Origin: Planctomycetota bacterium
GTDB taxonomy: Bacteria; JAJVIF01; JAPKYR01
NCBI GenBank assembly: GCA_030614715.1
Contig: JAUWTM010000027.1
Span: forward strand, 1 to 32,919
Direction: 5' to 3'
Length of the DNA stretch: 32,919 bases
In this document: in pieces, positions 8,070-16,432 of the stretch
Position numbering within the stretch: the first letter of the stretch is position 1
Layout of the letters: the number at the start of each line of letters is the position of its first letter
Position numbers and translations under genes: made by a program
The notes under the pieces: generated by a model
Database searches by the model: none
What the model saw: the letters and a program-made list of their open reading frames with translations, nothing else
Told to the model about the DNA's origin: nothing

Positions 8070-8621
8070 ATGTCCAGAATAGGCAAAAAGCCAATCCAGA
8101 TTCCGAAGGGAACCACTGTTACGGTCAAGGGCAATGTTGTCGAGGCAAAGGGTCAGCACGGCACGCTTAGTGTCGAGTGCAACGACCTGGTCACCCTTGA
8201 GGTTGCCGACGACAAGGTGCTTTTAACCAACAAGTCGGGACTCAAGGAGCATCGAAAGTTCCACGGGCTGTACAGGTCGCTCGTGAATAATATTGTAATC
8301 GGTGTATCTGATGGATTCACGAAGCAGCTGGAGCTGGTCGGGGTCGGTTACCGCTCGTCGGTGGCAGGCAAGGACCTCGTGCTCGAGGTTGGTTACTCGA
8401 ATCCCGTGAAGCTCAGGATACCTGATGGAATCAAGGCAAGCGTGGACAAGAACACGAAGATAACGCTCTGGGGGATCGACAAGCAGATCGTCGGGCAGTT
8501 CGCCGCGAACGTGCGCGAGATCCGTCCGCCGGAGCCGTACAAGGGCAAGGGAATACGTTACAAGGACGAGCAAGTTAGGCGCAAGGCTGGTAAGGCCGGC
8601 GCGATCGGACAGGGTGCGTAG
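8070..8621 (+). CDS. rplF: 50S ribosomal protein L6
   Basis: A 183-residue L6 built of two related domains. It starts MSRIGKKPIQIPKGTTVTV, has GVGYRSSVAGKDLVLEVGYS in the second domain and the C-terminal REIRPPEPYKGKGIRYKDE that contacts the sarcin-ricin loop region. Length is normal (E. coli 177). Start ATG 8070 follows a GGAGGATCACGG ribosome site. It is separated by 21 bp from rpsH and 19 bp from rplR. Confidence 0.98.
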   Translation: MSRIGKKPIQIPKGTTVTVKGNVVEAKGQHGTLSVECNDLVTLEVADDKVLLTNKSGLKEHRKFHGLYRSLVNNIVIGVSDGFTKQLELVGVGYRSSVAGKDLVLEVGYSNPVKLRIPDGIKASVDKNTKITLWGIDKQIVGQFAANVREIRPPEPYKGKGIRYKDEQVRRKAGKAGAIGQGA

Positions 8622-8640
8622 GGCACCCGGTGAATTAGAG

Positions 8641-9000
8641 ATGACTGACGCCAGGAAGAAAAGAACATTACGGTTTAGAAGGCATAAGCGCCTGAGGAAG
8701 AAGGTCATGGGCACGGCCGAGCGGCCGCGAGTGGCGGTTTACAAGAGCCTCAAGCATTTCTATGCCCAGGCGATTGACGATCTCTCGGGGAACACTGTAA
8801 TTTCAGCAAGCAGCCTGACTCCCGAGCTGAAAACTACCGGCGGCACCACCGTAACGGCGGTAGCAGTCGGTGAATTGTTTGCCGGCAAGGCGAAGGACGC
8901 CGGAATCAAGAAGGTCGTGTTCGATCACGGCGGGTTCGGATATCGCGGGAAGATCAAGGCGTTTGCAGATAAACTCCGGGAAAAGGGGCTTGAATTCTGA
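8641..9000 (+). CDS. rplR: 50S ribosomal protein L18
   Basis: A 119-residue L18, a 5S rRNA-binding protein. It starts with the basic MTDARKKRTLRFRRHKRLRKK, then RPRVAVYKSLKHFYAQAIDD, and ends with FDHGGFGYRGKIKAFADKLRE. The frame is open upstream to ATG 8614, overlapping rplF, but ATG 8641 gives the standard length and N-terminus. Confidence 0.96.
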   Translation: MTDARKKRTLRFRRHKRLRKKVMGTAERPRVAVYKSLKHFYAQAIDDLSGNTVISASSLTPELKTTGGTTVTAVAVGELFAGKAKDAGIKKVVFDHGGFGYRGKIKAFADKLREKGLEF

Positions 9001-9034
9001 GCCTCGGCGTTAAGGCTGAAGCAGGAGAAAATAA

Positions 9035-9622
9035 GTGATAGAGCAAGAGCAGAACGAAACCAAGAGCACTACAGAAGTCCCGGGCAAGACCGCCGGTGAG
9101 GAAATTGTCGAGGTTATCGAGGAAGAGATAATCGAGGAAGTCACCGAGCCTGCAGTTCTCCAGGACAAGGTTATCCATATCAACCGCGTGGCGAAGGTCG
9201 TCAAGGGCGGACGCAAGTTCCATTTCACAGCCCTGGTTGCGATGGGTGACGGTCAGGGCAGGGTCGGACTCGGATACGGCAAGGCCGGTGACGTGCTGTC
9301 AGCGATCAAGAAAGGCCAGGAGCACGCTCGAAAAAACCTGGTCATCATCCCGATTGAGAAGGGCACGATTCCTCACTCGATCAAGATGAAGTACGGGGCT
9401 GCTACTATCTGGCTGAAGCCTGCGAGCGAAGGCACCGGGGTAATCGCGGGAGGTCCCATGAGGAGCCTTCTCGAGGTGGCTGGAATACAAAACATACTGG
9501 CAAAGAACATCAGCAGGACAAATACAAAGATAAACGTCGCGCGCGCTACGTTCGAGGCATTAAAAGAGCTGAGAACACTCAAGGAAGTGGCCGCAAGGCG
9601 CACCGCGACACATGAAAGTTGA
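9035..9622 (+). CDS. rpsE: 30S ribosomal protein S5 with acidic N-terminal extension
   Basis: A 195-residue S5, involved in decoding fidelity and the mRNA entry site. The double-stranded RNA-binding fold begins near residue 44 (KVIHINRVAKVVKGGRKFHF), followed by GRVGLGYGKAGDVLSAIKK, KPASEGTGVIAGGPMRS and AGIQNILAKNISRTN. E. coli S5 has 167 residues. The additional stretch, residues 1-42, is strongly acidic with a Glu/Ile/Val run (EEIVEVIEEEIIEEV). Start is GTG 9035 with GCAGGAGAAA upstream. The gene is followed directly by rplO; rpmD, which usually comes next, is absent. Confidence 0.96.
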   Translation: MIEQEQNETKSTTEVPGKTAGEEIVEVIEEEIIEEVTEPAVLQDKVIHINRVAKVVKGGRKFHFTALVAMGDGQGRVGLGYGKAGDVLSAIKKGQEHARKNLVIIPIEKGTIPHSIKMKYGAATIWLKPASEGTGVIAGGPMRSLLEVAGIQNILAKNISRTNTKINVARATFEALKELRTLKEVAARRTATHES

Positions 9623-9642
9623 AATTACGTGAGGTTGAATAG

Positions 9643-10122
9643 ATGAAACTCTCGGAGCTTCCAAAAGATCCGGCAACGAAGAAAAAGCGACGCAGGCTGG
9701 GTCGCGGAATTTCAGCCGGACAGGGACGTTACTGCGGCAAGGGACGGAACGGTCAGAAATCGCGTTCCGGCGGCGCAAAGCCGTACCCGTTCGCGGGCGG
9801 AGCACTTCCGCTTTACCGTCGAATACCTAAAATCGGCGGATTCAGGAATCCGAACCGTGTCGAGTACACACCCGTGAACCTCGACCAGCTTGCAGCCCTC
9901 GAACTTCCCGAGGGTACGAGGATCAGTCCCGCGCTTCTCAGGGAGAAGCACGTGATCGCACAGCGCGAGTCGAAGGTAAAGCTCCTGGCTCGCGGTGAGA
10001 TCGTAAGGCCGCTGTCAATCGCAGTGCACGCAGCTAGTAAGAGCGCTGTTTCGAAGGTCGAAGCGGCAGGCGGAAGTGTTGAAATTATCAGCCAGCAAAC
10101 CGAACGAGGGAAGAAAGCGTGA
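9643..10122 (+). CDS. rplO: 50S ribosomal protein L15
   Basis: A 159-residue L15, an assembly protein of the 50S core. The Gly/Arg-rich N-terminal half is typical (RRRLGRGISAGQGRYCGKG, GQKSRSGGAKPYPFAGGALP, YRRIPKIGGF), and the C-terminal half is the globular domain. Slightly longer than E. coli L15 (144). Its TGA overlaps the secY GTG by four bases (GTGA 10119-10122). Confidence 0.96.
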   Translation: MKLSELPKDPATKKKRRRLGRGISAGQGRYCGKGRNGQKSRSGGAKPYPFAGGALPLYRRIPKIGGFRNPNRVEYTPVNLDQLAALELPEGTRISPALLREKHVIAQRESKVKLLARGEIVRPLSIAVHAASKSAVSKVEAAGGSVEIISQQTERGKKA

Positions 10123-11456
10123 ACGAAAAGCTGACTACAATCTTCGTTAACGCCATGCAGGTCCCGGACCTGCGAAAGCGCATCTACTTCGTGCTTGGGA
10201 TGTTTGTTCTGTTCGTTTTCGGAGCGCATGTCCCGGTGCCCGGTACCGATGCCTCGGCATTAATGAGATTCTTTGATAATCCCGATGCAACGGGTAACAC
10301 AATATTCCAGCTTCTCGACATCTTCTCAGGCGGTGCGCTGAAGCAATTCAGCATCTTTGCTCTCGGCGTAATGCCTTATATCAATGCAAGCATTATCTTC
10401 AACCTGCTGGTTGTTATTATCCCGCAGCTCGAGCAACTCCAGAAGGAAGGCGATGCGGGACGAAAGGCGATCCAGCAGTACGTACGCTACTCAACTGTGG
10501 CCCTCGCTGCGTTCCAGTCCGTCGGACTTCTCACACTGTTCAAGAATTACGGAATCGTCCCGGTGGGAACCGGTGACGCAACAGTGTATTTTGACCTGAT
10601 ATTAATCGTCGCGACCATGACGGCCGGGACATTCATATTGATGTGGGTCGGTGAGCTGATCACCGAGCACGGCGTCGGCAACGGTGTAAGCCTTATCATC
10701 TTTGCGGGTATCATCTCGCGACTCCCGCTGACATTCTTCCAGGACATTTCCTCCGCCAGCCTCAGGGGAGCGGGCGAGGTAGTAAAAATCATGTTCTGGT
10801 TCGTTATTCTGTCGGTTGGAATGGTCTGGTGCATCACATACATGCACCTCGCGGAACGCCGGATACCGGTCCACTACGCCAGACGCCAGGTCGGGCGGAA
10901 GACGTACGAGGGCTATACACATTACTTACCCCTGAAGGTCAACATGGCCGGCGTTATCCCGATCATCTTCGCGATATCGGTCCTGTTGTTCCCGACTACG
11001 ATCTCGAACTTCTTCGATCCGGCCAGCGAGAACGGTTTTATTCGAGGCCTTGCCACTTTCGGCAACTGGTTCCCGAACAGCATTGTCTATTACATTACGT
11101 ACGCCGTTCTGACTATAATATTCACCTATTTCTACACTGCGGTTACGTTTAACCCGAAGGATATCGCCGAAAACATGAAGAAGAACGGCGGATATATCCA
11201 GGGCGTCAGACCGGGTCCAAGGACCGAGGCGTACATCAGCAGGATTCTCGAAAGAACCACTTTCATTGGCGCGTTGTACCTTGCATCCGTGGCGGTACTA
11301 CCGAGCGTGCTGTACTACTACGTCTTCAAGGATTTGTCAACGTTAAACCTGATTGGTGGAACGAGTATCCTGATCATGGTCGGAGTGGCCCTGGATACGG
11401 TAAGAGAGCTCGATGCGCGCCTGACAATGCTTAAATATGAGAGCGCTCTCGGATAG
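10119..11456 (+). CDS. secY: Protein translocase channel subunit SecY
   Basis: A 445-residue polytopic membrane protein, the pore of the Sec translocon. About ten hydrophobic segments are visible. Family segments are RIYFVLGMFVLFVFGAHVPV (helix 1 and start of the plug region), GVMPYINASIIFNLL, RIPVHYARRQVGRKTYEG with LPLKVNMAGVIPIIFA (fourth to fifth cytosolic region), and NPKDIAENMKKNGGYIQGVR with PGPRTEAYI in the C5 loop that meets SecA and the ribosome. Length equals E. coli SecY (443). Start is GTG 10119, overlapping rplO, which implies coupling. secY followed by adk is a standard arrangement. Confidence 0.98.
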   Translation: MNEKLTTIFVNAMQVPDLRKRIYFVLGMFVLFVFGAHVPVPGTDASALMRFFDNPDATGNTIFQLLDIFSGGALKQFSIFALGVMPYINASIIFNLLVVIIPQLEQLQKEGDAGRKAIQQYVRYSTVALAAFQSVGLLTLFKNYGIVPVGTGDATVYFDLILIVATMTAGTFILMWVGELITEHGVGNGVSLIIFAGIISRLPLTFFQDISSASLRGAGEVVKIMFWFVILSVGMVWCITYMHLAERRIPVHYARRQVGRKTYEGYTHYLPLKVNMAGVIPIIFAISVLLFPTTISNFFDPASENGFIRGLATFGNWFPNSIVYYITYAVLTIIFTYFYTAVTFNPKDIAENMKKNGGYIQGVRPGPRTEAYISRILERTTFIGALYLASVAVLPSVLYYYVFKDLSTLNLIGGTSILIMVGVALDTVRELDARLTMLKYESALG

Positions 11457-11463
11457 AAACAGG

Positions 11464-11491
11464 TTGCGGAGAAAAAATACACTGGTATAAT
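11464..11491 (+). promoter_or_regulatory. Candidate promoter for adk and downstream genes
   Basis: TTGCGG (11464-11469), a 16-bp spacer and a perfect TATAAT (11486-11491) with the extended -10 TG at 11483-11484. It lies between the secY stop and the adk ATG at 11544, giving a leader of about 45 nt. It would supply adk, infA, rpmJ and the alpha-operon genes independently of the upstream superoperon. Confidence 0.6.
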
Positions 11492-11543
11492 AGATCGTTT
11501 GTGTTCCGGCAGGTCCGGAACTGCGATAGAGAGAATTATAAGA

Positions 11544-12206
11544 ATGACTGAATATGTAAAAAAGCTTTTGATCTTCGGTCCTCCCGGCGCCGGGAAGGGG
11601 ACTCAGGCCTCGCGTGTGACGCAGGACCTGGGCATCCCGCATATCGATACCGGCAGCATGATCCGGGAGAACATTGCGAGGAAGACCCCGCTGGGCCTCG
11701 AGGCCCAGTCGTATGTCGAAAAAGGTGAACTTTCACCGTCGGAGATGGTCATTCGAATGATCTCCGACCGGCTGAAGTGGGACGATGCCGTGAACGGCTG
11801 GCTTCTGGACGGGTTCCCGAGGTCGATCGAACAGGCTGAAGCCCTCAGCGTGATGGGTCCGGACGGCGGAGAGGTTGTCGAGAGAGTACTGTTTATCGAA
11901 GTTCCCGAGGAACTGCTGGTCCAGAGGCTTACGTCGAGAAGGATCTGCGGAAGCTGCGGGGCAGTGTACAACCTGATCACGCTGAAACCGTCGAAAGAAG
12001 GCATCTGTGACAAGTGCGATGGAGAGTTGATCCAGCGCGCGGACGACAACGAGGAATCGGTGCGTAACCGGTTCAGGGTGTACCGAGAGTCGACAGCCCC
12101 GATCGCCGATTATTACGAGGGGAGAGGTTTGATAGTAAGTGTCGACGGACAGGGTGGAGTTGAAGAGGTGAACGAGCGCATACTGGCCGCATGTATTAAG
12201 GCCTGA
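11544..12206 (+). CDS. adk: Adenylate kinase, zinc-finger lid type
   Basis: A 220-residue adenylate kinase (ATP + AMP = 2 ADP). The P-loop is FGPPGAGKGTQ (residues 11-21), the AMP site contains IDTGSMIR, and GWLLDGFPRS is the conserved NMP segment. The lid holds CGSC and CDKC, a four-cysteine zinc site as in Gram-positive and several other lineages. DNEESVRNRFRVYRE follows the lid. ATG 11544 was chosen over an in-frame codon at 11499 because the latter lies at the putative promoter. map, usually found between adk and infA, is missing here. Confidence 0.97.
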   Translation: MTEYVKKLLIFGPPGAGKGTQASRVTQDLGIPHIDTGSMIRENIARKTPLGLEAQSYVEKGELSPSEMVIRMISDRLKWDDAVNGWLLDGFPRSIEQAEALSVMGPDGGEVVERVLFIEVPEELLVQRLTSRRICGSCGAVYNLITLKPSKEGICDKCDGELIQRADDNEESVRNRFRVYRESTAPIADYYEGRGLIVSVDGQGGVEEVNERILAACIKA

Positions 12207-12225
12207 AGCGATAGACGGATAAGAT

Positions 12226-12453
12226 ATGCCGAAAGAAGACGCAATAGAAGTCGAGGGCGAAGTAATCGAGGCTCTACCCAACGGGATGTTCAAGGTCAGG
12301 GTAAAGCTTGCTAAAGAGGAACACGAGGTCCTTGCGCACATTTCCGGGAAGATCCGGATGAGCTTCATCAGGATAGCTCTGGGAGACAAGGTGAAGGTGG
12401 AGCTGAGCCCGTACGACCTGAAGAGAGGACGAATTGTCTGGCGTCTTCGATAG
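12226..12453 (+). CDS. infA: Translation initiation factor IF-1
   Basis: A 75-residue single S1/OB-fold protein: [68 protein letters not shown]-1 binds the 30S A site during initiation. Length and motifs are standard (E. coli 72). It lies 19 bp after adk and 18 bp before rpmJ. Confidence 0.98.
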   Translation: MPKEDAIEVEGEVIEALPNGMFKVRVKLAKEEHEVLAHISGKIRMSFIRIALGDKVKVELSPYDLKRGRIVWRLR

Positions 12454-12471
12454 GCAAAGGAAATGATCGAG

Positions 12472-12585
12472 ATGAAAGTACGCGCAAGTGTTAAAAAAAT
12501 ATGTATCAAGTGCAAGATCATCAGGCGGCACGGTCGCGTGATGGTGATTTGTGAAAACCCACGCCACAAGCAGCGACAAGGGTAA
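12472..12585 (+). CDS. rpmJ: 50S ribosomal protein L36
   Basis: A 37-residue protein starting [15 protein letters not shown] and ending in a basic tail. It keeps the zinc site C11, C14, C27 and H32 (CIKC, ICENPRH), so this is the C-plus form of L36. L36 is a small late-assembly 50S protein. An in-frame ATG at 12463 would add three residues, but the AAAGG at 12456-12460 is correctly spaced for 12472 and too close to 12463. infA-rpmJ-rpsM-rpsK-rpsD is the standard order. Confidence 0.96.
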   Translation: MKVRASVKKICIKCKIIRRHGRVMVICENPRHKQRQG

Positions 12586-12602
12586 AGAAGGAGTAAGGAT
12601 AA

Positions 12603-12983
12603 GTGCCTCGTATAGCGGGAGTAGACATACCTAACAGAAAGCGGGTCGAGATAGCCCTGACGTATATCTACGGCATCGGGCTGACGAGATCGCAGCAGAT
12701 CCTTTCACTGGTCGGGGTGGACCCCGGCAAGAAGGCGCAGGATCTGACAGAGGAAGAGACGGTAAAGATCCGTGAGGAAATCGATCGGACTTACACTGTG
12801 GAGGGTGATTTAAGACGCCTTGTGGTCGAGAACATCAAGCGTAAGATGGAGATCGGTTGCTGGCAGGGCCTCAGGCACCGTCGCGGGCTTCCGGTTCGCG
12901 GTCAGCGGACAAGAACCAACGCACGTATGCGCAAAGGCACGAAGAAAACAGTGGCTGGCAGAAAGGCTGCACCGGGTAAATAG
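12603..12983 (+). CDS. rpsM: 30S ribosomal protein S13
   Basis: A 126-residue S13, the 30S head protein that forms bridges B1a/B1b and touches P-site tRNA with its tail. It begins [20 protein letters not shown], has [12 protein letters not shown] and the C-terminal [20 protein letters not shown] followed by a Lys-rich tail. Start is GTG 12603 with AAGGAGTAAGG upstream. Length is close to E. coli (118). Confidence 0.97.
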   Translation: MPRIAGVDIPNRKRVEIALTYIYGIGLTRSQQILSLVGVDPGKKAQDLTEEETVKIREEIDRTYTVEGDLRRLVVENIKRKMEIGCWQGLRHRRGLPVRGQRTRTNARMRKGTKKTVAGRKAAPGK

Positions 12984-12999
12984 GTCAGAGGCTGAATAA

Positions 13000-13395
13000 A
13001 TGGGTAAAAAAAGACAGTCAAAAGGTGGAAAGAGAAAAGCAAGGCGCCAGGTACCGCACGGTGTTGCGCACATCAGGTCCACCTTCAACAACACGATAAT
13101 CACGATATCGGATCTCGAGGGCAACACGCTCGTGTGGTCGTCGGGCGGCAAGAAAGGATTTCGCGGGTCGAGGAAGTCAACGCCGTTCGCAGCCACGCAG
13201 GCATCGAGAGACTGCGCTAAAACCGTCATGGACATGGGAATGCGCAGGATCGATGTTTACACGAAGGGTCCCGGGAGCGGACGTGAAGCCGCGATTCGGG
13301 CGCTCATGTCGAGCGGTCTCGAGCTTGGAATAGTTAAGGACGTCTCACCCGTACCGCATAACGGGTGCAGACCGCGCAAGAGGCGCAGAGTATAA
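13000..13395 (+). CDS. rpsK: 30S ribosomal protein S11
   Basis: A 131-residue S11, a platform protein near the E-site mRNA. It has [52 protein letters not shown] and the basic C-terminal [15 protein letters not shown]. Length matches E. coli (129). It lies 16 bp after rpsM. Confidence 0.98.
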   Translation: MGKKRQSKGGKRKARRQVPHGVAHIRSTFNNTIITISDLEGNTLVWSSGGKKGFRGSRKSTPFAATQASRDCAKTVMDMGMRRIDVYTKGPGSGREAAIRALMSSGLELGIVKDVSPVPHNGCRPRKRRRV

Positions 13396-13417
13396 ATAAA
13401 CGGAGTGAGGAACGACC

Positions 13418-14053
13418 TTGTCACGTTACACAGGACCAGTTTGCCGTCATTGCCGTCGAGAGGGAGATAAGCTTTTCCTCAAGGGCAGTCGATGTTTCAG
13501 CCCCAAGTGCTCGATGGAGGAAGGGCGCAACCCACATCCTCCGGGAGGCCAGAGGTTTGGACGTCGACGTACCAGTTCAGATTACAACCTTCAGCTTCGG
13601 GAGAAGCAGAAGGCAAAGCGAATCTACGGCATAAATGAGCGGCAGTTTAAAAATTACTATACGAAAGCAGCGCACAAAAAGGGTGTGACCGGCGACCAGC
13701 TGGTCGAGTACCTGGAGCGACGTCTGGACAACGTAATCTACCGCATGGGATTTGCGGTTAGCCGGTCACAGGCCAGGCAGCTCGTAAGTCACGGGCATTT
13801 CATGCTAAACGACAGGGCCGTGAACGTGGCGAGTATCCAGGTAACCGACGGCGACGTCATCGAGGTCAAGACCCACAAGAGAAAAGCTGCGCCGTTCCAG
13901 GAAGTGGTTAATCTCAAGCCCGAGGACTGTACGTACCCGTGGATTGAGATTGATTACGGAAAATTAAAGGGCTCCTTCAGGCATGCGCCTGCAAAGGGGC
14001 AATTTGACCATCAACTCCAGGTCAACCTGATCGTCGAGTTCTACTCACGATAA
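13418..14053 (+). CDS. rpsD: 30S ribosomal protein S4, cysteine-containing N-terminus
   Basis: A 211-residue S4, a primary 16S rRNA binder and fidelity protein. The N-terminus has C9, C12, C26 and C31 (CRHC, CFSPKC), a likely zinc knuckle as in Thermus- and Bacillus-type S4. The S4 RNA-binding domain is at about residues 100-165 (YLERRLDNVIYRMGFAVSRS, ARQLVSHGHFMLNDRAVN). The start is TTG 13418 with GGAGTGAGGAACGACC upstream, giving the family's SRYTGP start. Confidence 0.97.
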   Translation: MSRYTGPVCRHCRREGDKLFLKGSRCFSPKCSMEEGRNPHPPGGQRFGRRRTSSDYNLQLREKQKAKRIYGINERQFKNYYTKAAHKKGVTGDQLVEYLERRLDNVIYRMGFAVSRSQARQLVSHGHFMLNDRAVNVASIQVTDGDVIEVKTHKRKAAPFQEVVNLKPEDCTYPWIEIDYGKLKGSFRHAPAKGQFDHQLQVNLIVEFYSR

Positions 14054-14077
14054 AGGGACAGGAGGGATCGATCCTAC

Positions 14078-15175
14078 ATGGCGAACATAACAGCTGTGGA
14101 AAAAGAGACTGGCGAGGTTATCGGATTCGAGAGGAGTCTGGAACTCATCGACCGGCTCAACCAGGTACGCCCCACGATTGTCGAGGAGCCGGATGAAACG
14201 GAAGAGAATCTCTCCCGGTTTATCATTGCGCCGCTGGCCCAGGGTTACGGCACAACTCTCGGCAACGCGATCCGTCGCGTGCTCATTTCATCCATCACTG
14301 GAAGTGCGGTCACTTACATTAAGTTTGAAAAGTCGCTGCACGAGTACTCCACTGTGGAGGGAGTCCAGGAGGATGGAATCGAGCTCCTGCTCAACTTCAA
14401 GTCTCTGGCTGTGCACCTGAAGGGATCGGATGACTACGCGATCCTGAGTCTTGACAAACAGGGGATCGGGGAAGTAACCGCTGCGGACATCAAGCCTAAT
14501 CCTGATGTCGAGTTACTCGATCCGGAGCAGCATCTTGGTACGATCACCAGTGACAAGGCGCAATTCAAGGCTGAAATCGGCATTGGGCGCGGTGTCGGTT
14601 ACATTTCTACTGAGAGACACCAGGTCGCTGCACTCAACCCGAGGTGGGGAGATGTAGCGAGACCTCCACTCGGCGTTATCGTTCTGGACAGCAAGTTCTC
14701 ACCTGTTCTACGCTCCAATTACCACGTAGAGAACACCCGTGTGGGTCAGGATACAGAGCTCGACAAACTGACCGTGGAAGTAAAAACGAACGGGTCGATC
14801 ACACCAAAGGAGGCTATCAGCGAAGCTGCGAACATTATGACCGGCTATTACGGCCTGTTCGCGAAGTTCCCTGAGGATGCTGATAGCTACGAATACGCGA
14901 TCGAATCACCTGCACAGGCCGAAGGTGTGCTTGCACAGTCGGTTGAGATCCTCGACCTTCCCATCCGTCCGGCAAACTGCCTGAAGAAGATGGGAATCAC
15001 GACGATCGGCGAACTCATCCTGACGCCGGAAGTGGAGCTGCTGAAGATCAGGAACTTCGGTGAAAAATCATTAAGGGAAATCAGGGAAAAACTGGAACCA
15101 ATGGGACTCGAGCTTCCGAGTGGAAGCACGAGGAGACGACGTTCTAAAAAGGAATCAAAGTGGCAGGCCCGGTAA
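14078..15175 (+). CDS. rpoA: RNA polymerase alpha subunit
   Basis: A 365-residue alpha subunit, longer than E. coli RpoA (329). The dimerisation domain starts around residue 45 (RFIIAPLAQGYGTTLGNAIR) and contains RRVLISSITGSAVTYIKFE. The C-terminal domain is intact (LDLPIRPANCLKKMGITTIG and LLKIRNFGEKSLREIREKLE), including the Arg corresponding to E. coli R265 that contacts UP-element DNA. The first 40 residues or so (GEVIGFERSLELIDRLNQ and a Glu-rich stretch) exceed the usual N-terminal lead. A Lys/Arg-rich tail follows the CTD. rpsD-rpoA-rplQ is the standard alpha-operon order. Confidence 0.98.
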   Translation: MANITAVEKETGEVIGFERSLELIDRLNQVRPTIVEEPDETEENLSRFIIAPLAQGYGTTLGNAIRRVLISSITGSAVTYIKFEKSLHEYSTVEGVQEDGIELLLNFKSLAVHLKGSDDYAILSLDKQGIGEVTAADIKPNPDVELLDPEQHLGTITSDKAQFKAEIGIGRGVGYISTERHQVAALNPRWGDVARPPLGVIVLDSKFSPVLRSNYHVENTRVGQDTELDKLTVEVKTNGSITPKEAISEAANIMTGYYGLFAKFPEDADSYEYAIESPAQAEGVLAQSVEILDLPIRPANCLKKMGITTIGELILTPEVELLKIRNFGEKSLREIREKLEPMGLELPSGSTRRRRSKKESKWQAR

Positions 15176-15196
15176 AGCCCGGCGCCGTGTTATGCA

Positions 15197-15556
15197 ATGA
15201 GACATTTACATGGGCATAAGAAATTAAACCGACCGACGGATCAGCGTCTTGCGCTCCTTCGAAATCTGGCAAAAAGCCTGATTGAGCACGGCGAGATCAC
15301 AACGTCGCATGCGAAGGCTAAGTCGCTTGCGCGATTTATGCAGAAGCTGGTAACTCTCGCCAGGAAGGGAGATGTTGCGAGCTTGCGTCAGATTCGAAAG
15401 CATATCAGCAGCCGTGACCTTATCAAGAAGCTGAAGGACGAGATCGTTCCAAAGCTTTCCGATGATCGCGGCGGTGAAGTTAGCGTGTTTGCCGCGGGAA
15501 AACGTCGCGGTGACGGCGCCGAGATTGCGATTATCGCATTCAACCTGAACGAATAG
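15197..15556 (+). CDS. rplQ: 50S ribosomal protein L17
   Basis: A 119-residue L17: MRHLHGHKKLNRPTDQRLAL, LRNLAKSLIEHGEITTSHAK, AKSLARFMQKLVTLARKGD, then a C-terminal domain with AAGKRRGDGAEIAIIAFN. L17 lies near the tunnel exit. Length is close to E. coli (127). It follows rpoA by 21 bp and precedes truA by 22 bp. Confidence 0.97.
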   Translation: MRHLHGHKKLNRPTDQRLALLRNLAKSLIEHGEITTSHAKAKSLARFMQKLVTLARKGDVASLRQIRKHISSRDLIKKLKDEIVPKLSDDRGGEVSVFAAGKRRGDGAEIAIIAFNLNE

Positions 15557-15578
15557 GTTAACGTTCGGGCGGGAAAGC

Positions 15579-16388
15579 TTGTACATTGTCAAAATGAACC
15601 GACCACTGCTCCGATGCTTACGTGCCACGCTGTCGTACGACGGCAGCGGGTTCAGAGGGAGCCAGCTTCAGAAGACAGACCGTACGGTACTGTCCGAGGT
15701 CAACAGGGCGCTTACGAAAGTGCTTGCCCACCCTGTACGGGTGAAGGTTGCGAGCAGGACCGATGCAGGTGTGCACGCGACCGGGCAGGTTATCGCTTTC
15801 AGGACCAGTGCTCCGAGGACTCCGGATGAAATATACCGTGCACTGAATGGTCTTCTGCCCGGCGATGTCCGCGTGACTGAGTGCGTGGAAGCGAACCTGA
15901 ATTTCCACCCGCGTCACTCGGCGATCGCAAAGGAGTATCTTTTCAGGATACTCAGGGCGAAGGAGCTCCCGCCGACGTCCAGGCAATACGTCCTGTACAT
16001 CGAGGAGCACAAGCCGTTTGATATCGACCTGCTTAAGAAGTGCGCGAAGGAACTCGAGGGGGAGCGTGATTTCAGAAGCTTTTCCCCGAGGCTGGAAACC
16101 GGGGAGAATCCGGTCAAAAGGATTCGCAGGGTCGATGTTACGGAAGACGCTCCGCTTGTCGAAGTGAGATTCGTGGGCTCAGGATTCCTGTACCAGATGA
16201 TACGCCGCATGATGGGAGTGCTGATCGCCATCGTACAGGGACGTGAATCGCGGGACGCGGTAACGATGGCTCTGGAGAATCCCGAGACGGGCAGCGTGAG
16301 ATTCAATGCGAGTCCGAAGGGACTATTTCTTGAGAAGGTTTTCTACGATGAAAACGAGCTGAGTGAGCGGGTCGGTCAAAAGGATTGA
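15579..16388 (+). CDS. truA: tRNA pseudouridine(38-40) synthase TruA
   Basis: A protein of up to 269 residues that converts uridines 38-40 of the tRNA anticodon arm to pseudouridine. The catalytic aspartate is in SRTDAGVHATGQV, and other family segments are LSYDGSGFRGSQLQ, NFHPRHSAIAKEYLFRI, GERDFRSFS and GSGFLYQMIRRMMGVLI. The start is ambiguous: TTG 15579 has GGGCGGGAAAG correctly spaced, while ATG 15594, which gives the more usual 264 residues, has no good ribosome site. truA between rplQ and rplM-rpsI is common. Confidence 0.95.
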   Translation: MYIVKMNRPLLRCLRATLSYDGSGFRGSQLQKTDRTVLSEVNRALTKVLAHPVRVKVASRTDAGVHATGQVIAFRTSAPRTPDEIYRALNGLLPGDVRVTECVEANLNFHPRHSAIAKEYLFRILRAKELPPTSRQYVLYIEEHKPFDIDLLKKCAKELEGERDFRSFSPRLETGENPVKRIRRVDVTEDAPLVEVRFVGSGFLYQMIRRMMGVLIAIVQGRESRDAVTMALENPETGSVRFNASPKGLFLEKVFYDENELSERVGQKD

Positions 16389-16432
16389 TATGAACGGGTC
16401 GGATGATGTTCCCTCCCGTGGTGATAAAGAAG

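Noticed and set aside
11733-12569. Minus-strand open frame across adk, infA and rpmJ
   Set aside because: Fully antisense to three conserved genes and without family resemblance.
15576-15590. Shared 11-base string GCTTGTACATT between the truA start and the 87-nt repeats
   Set aside because: A match of this length is expected about once by chance when a 174-bp element is compared with 33 kb.
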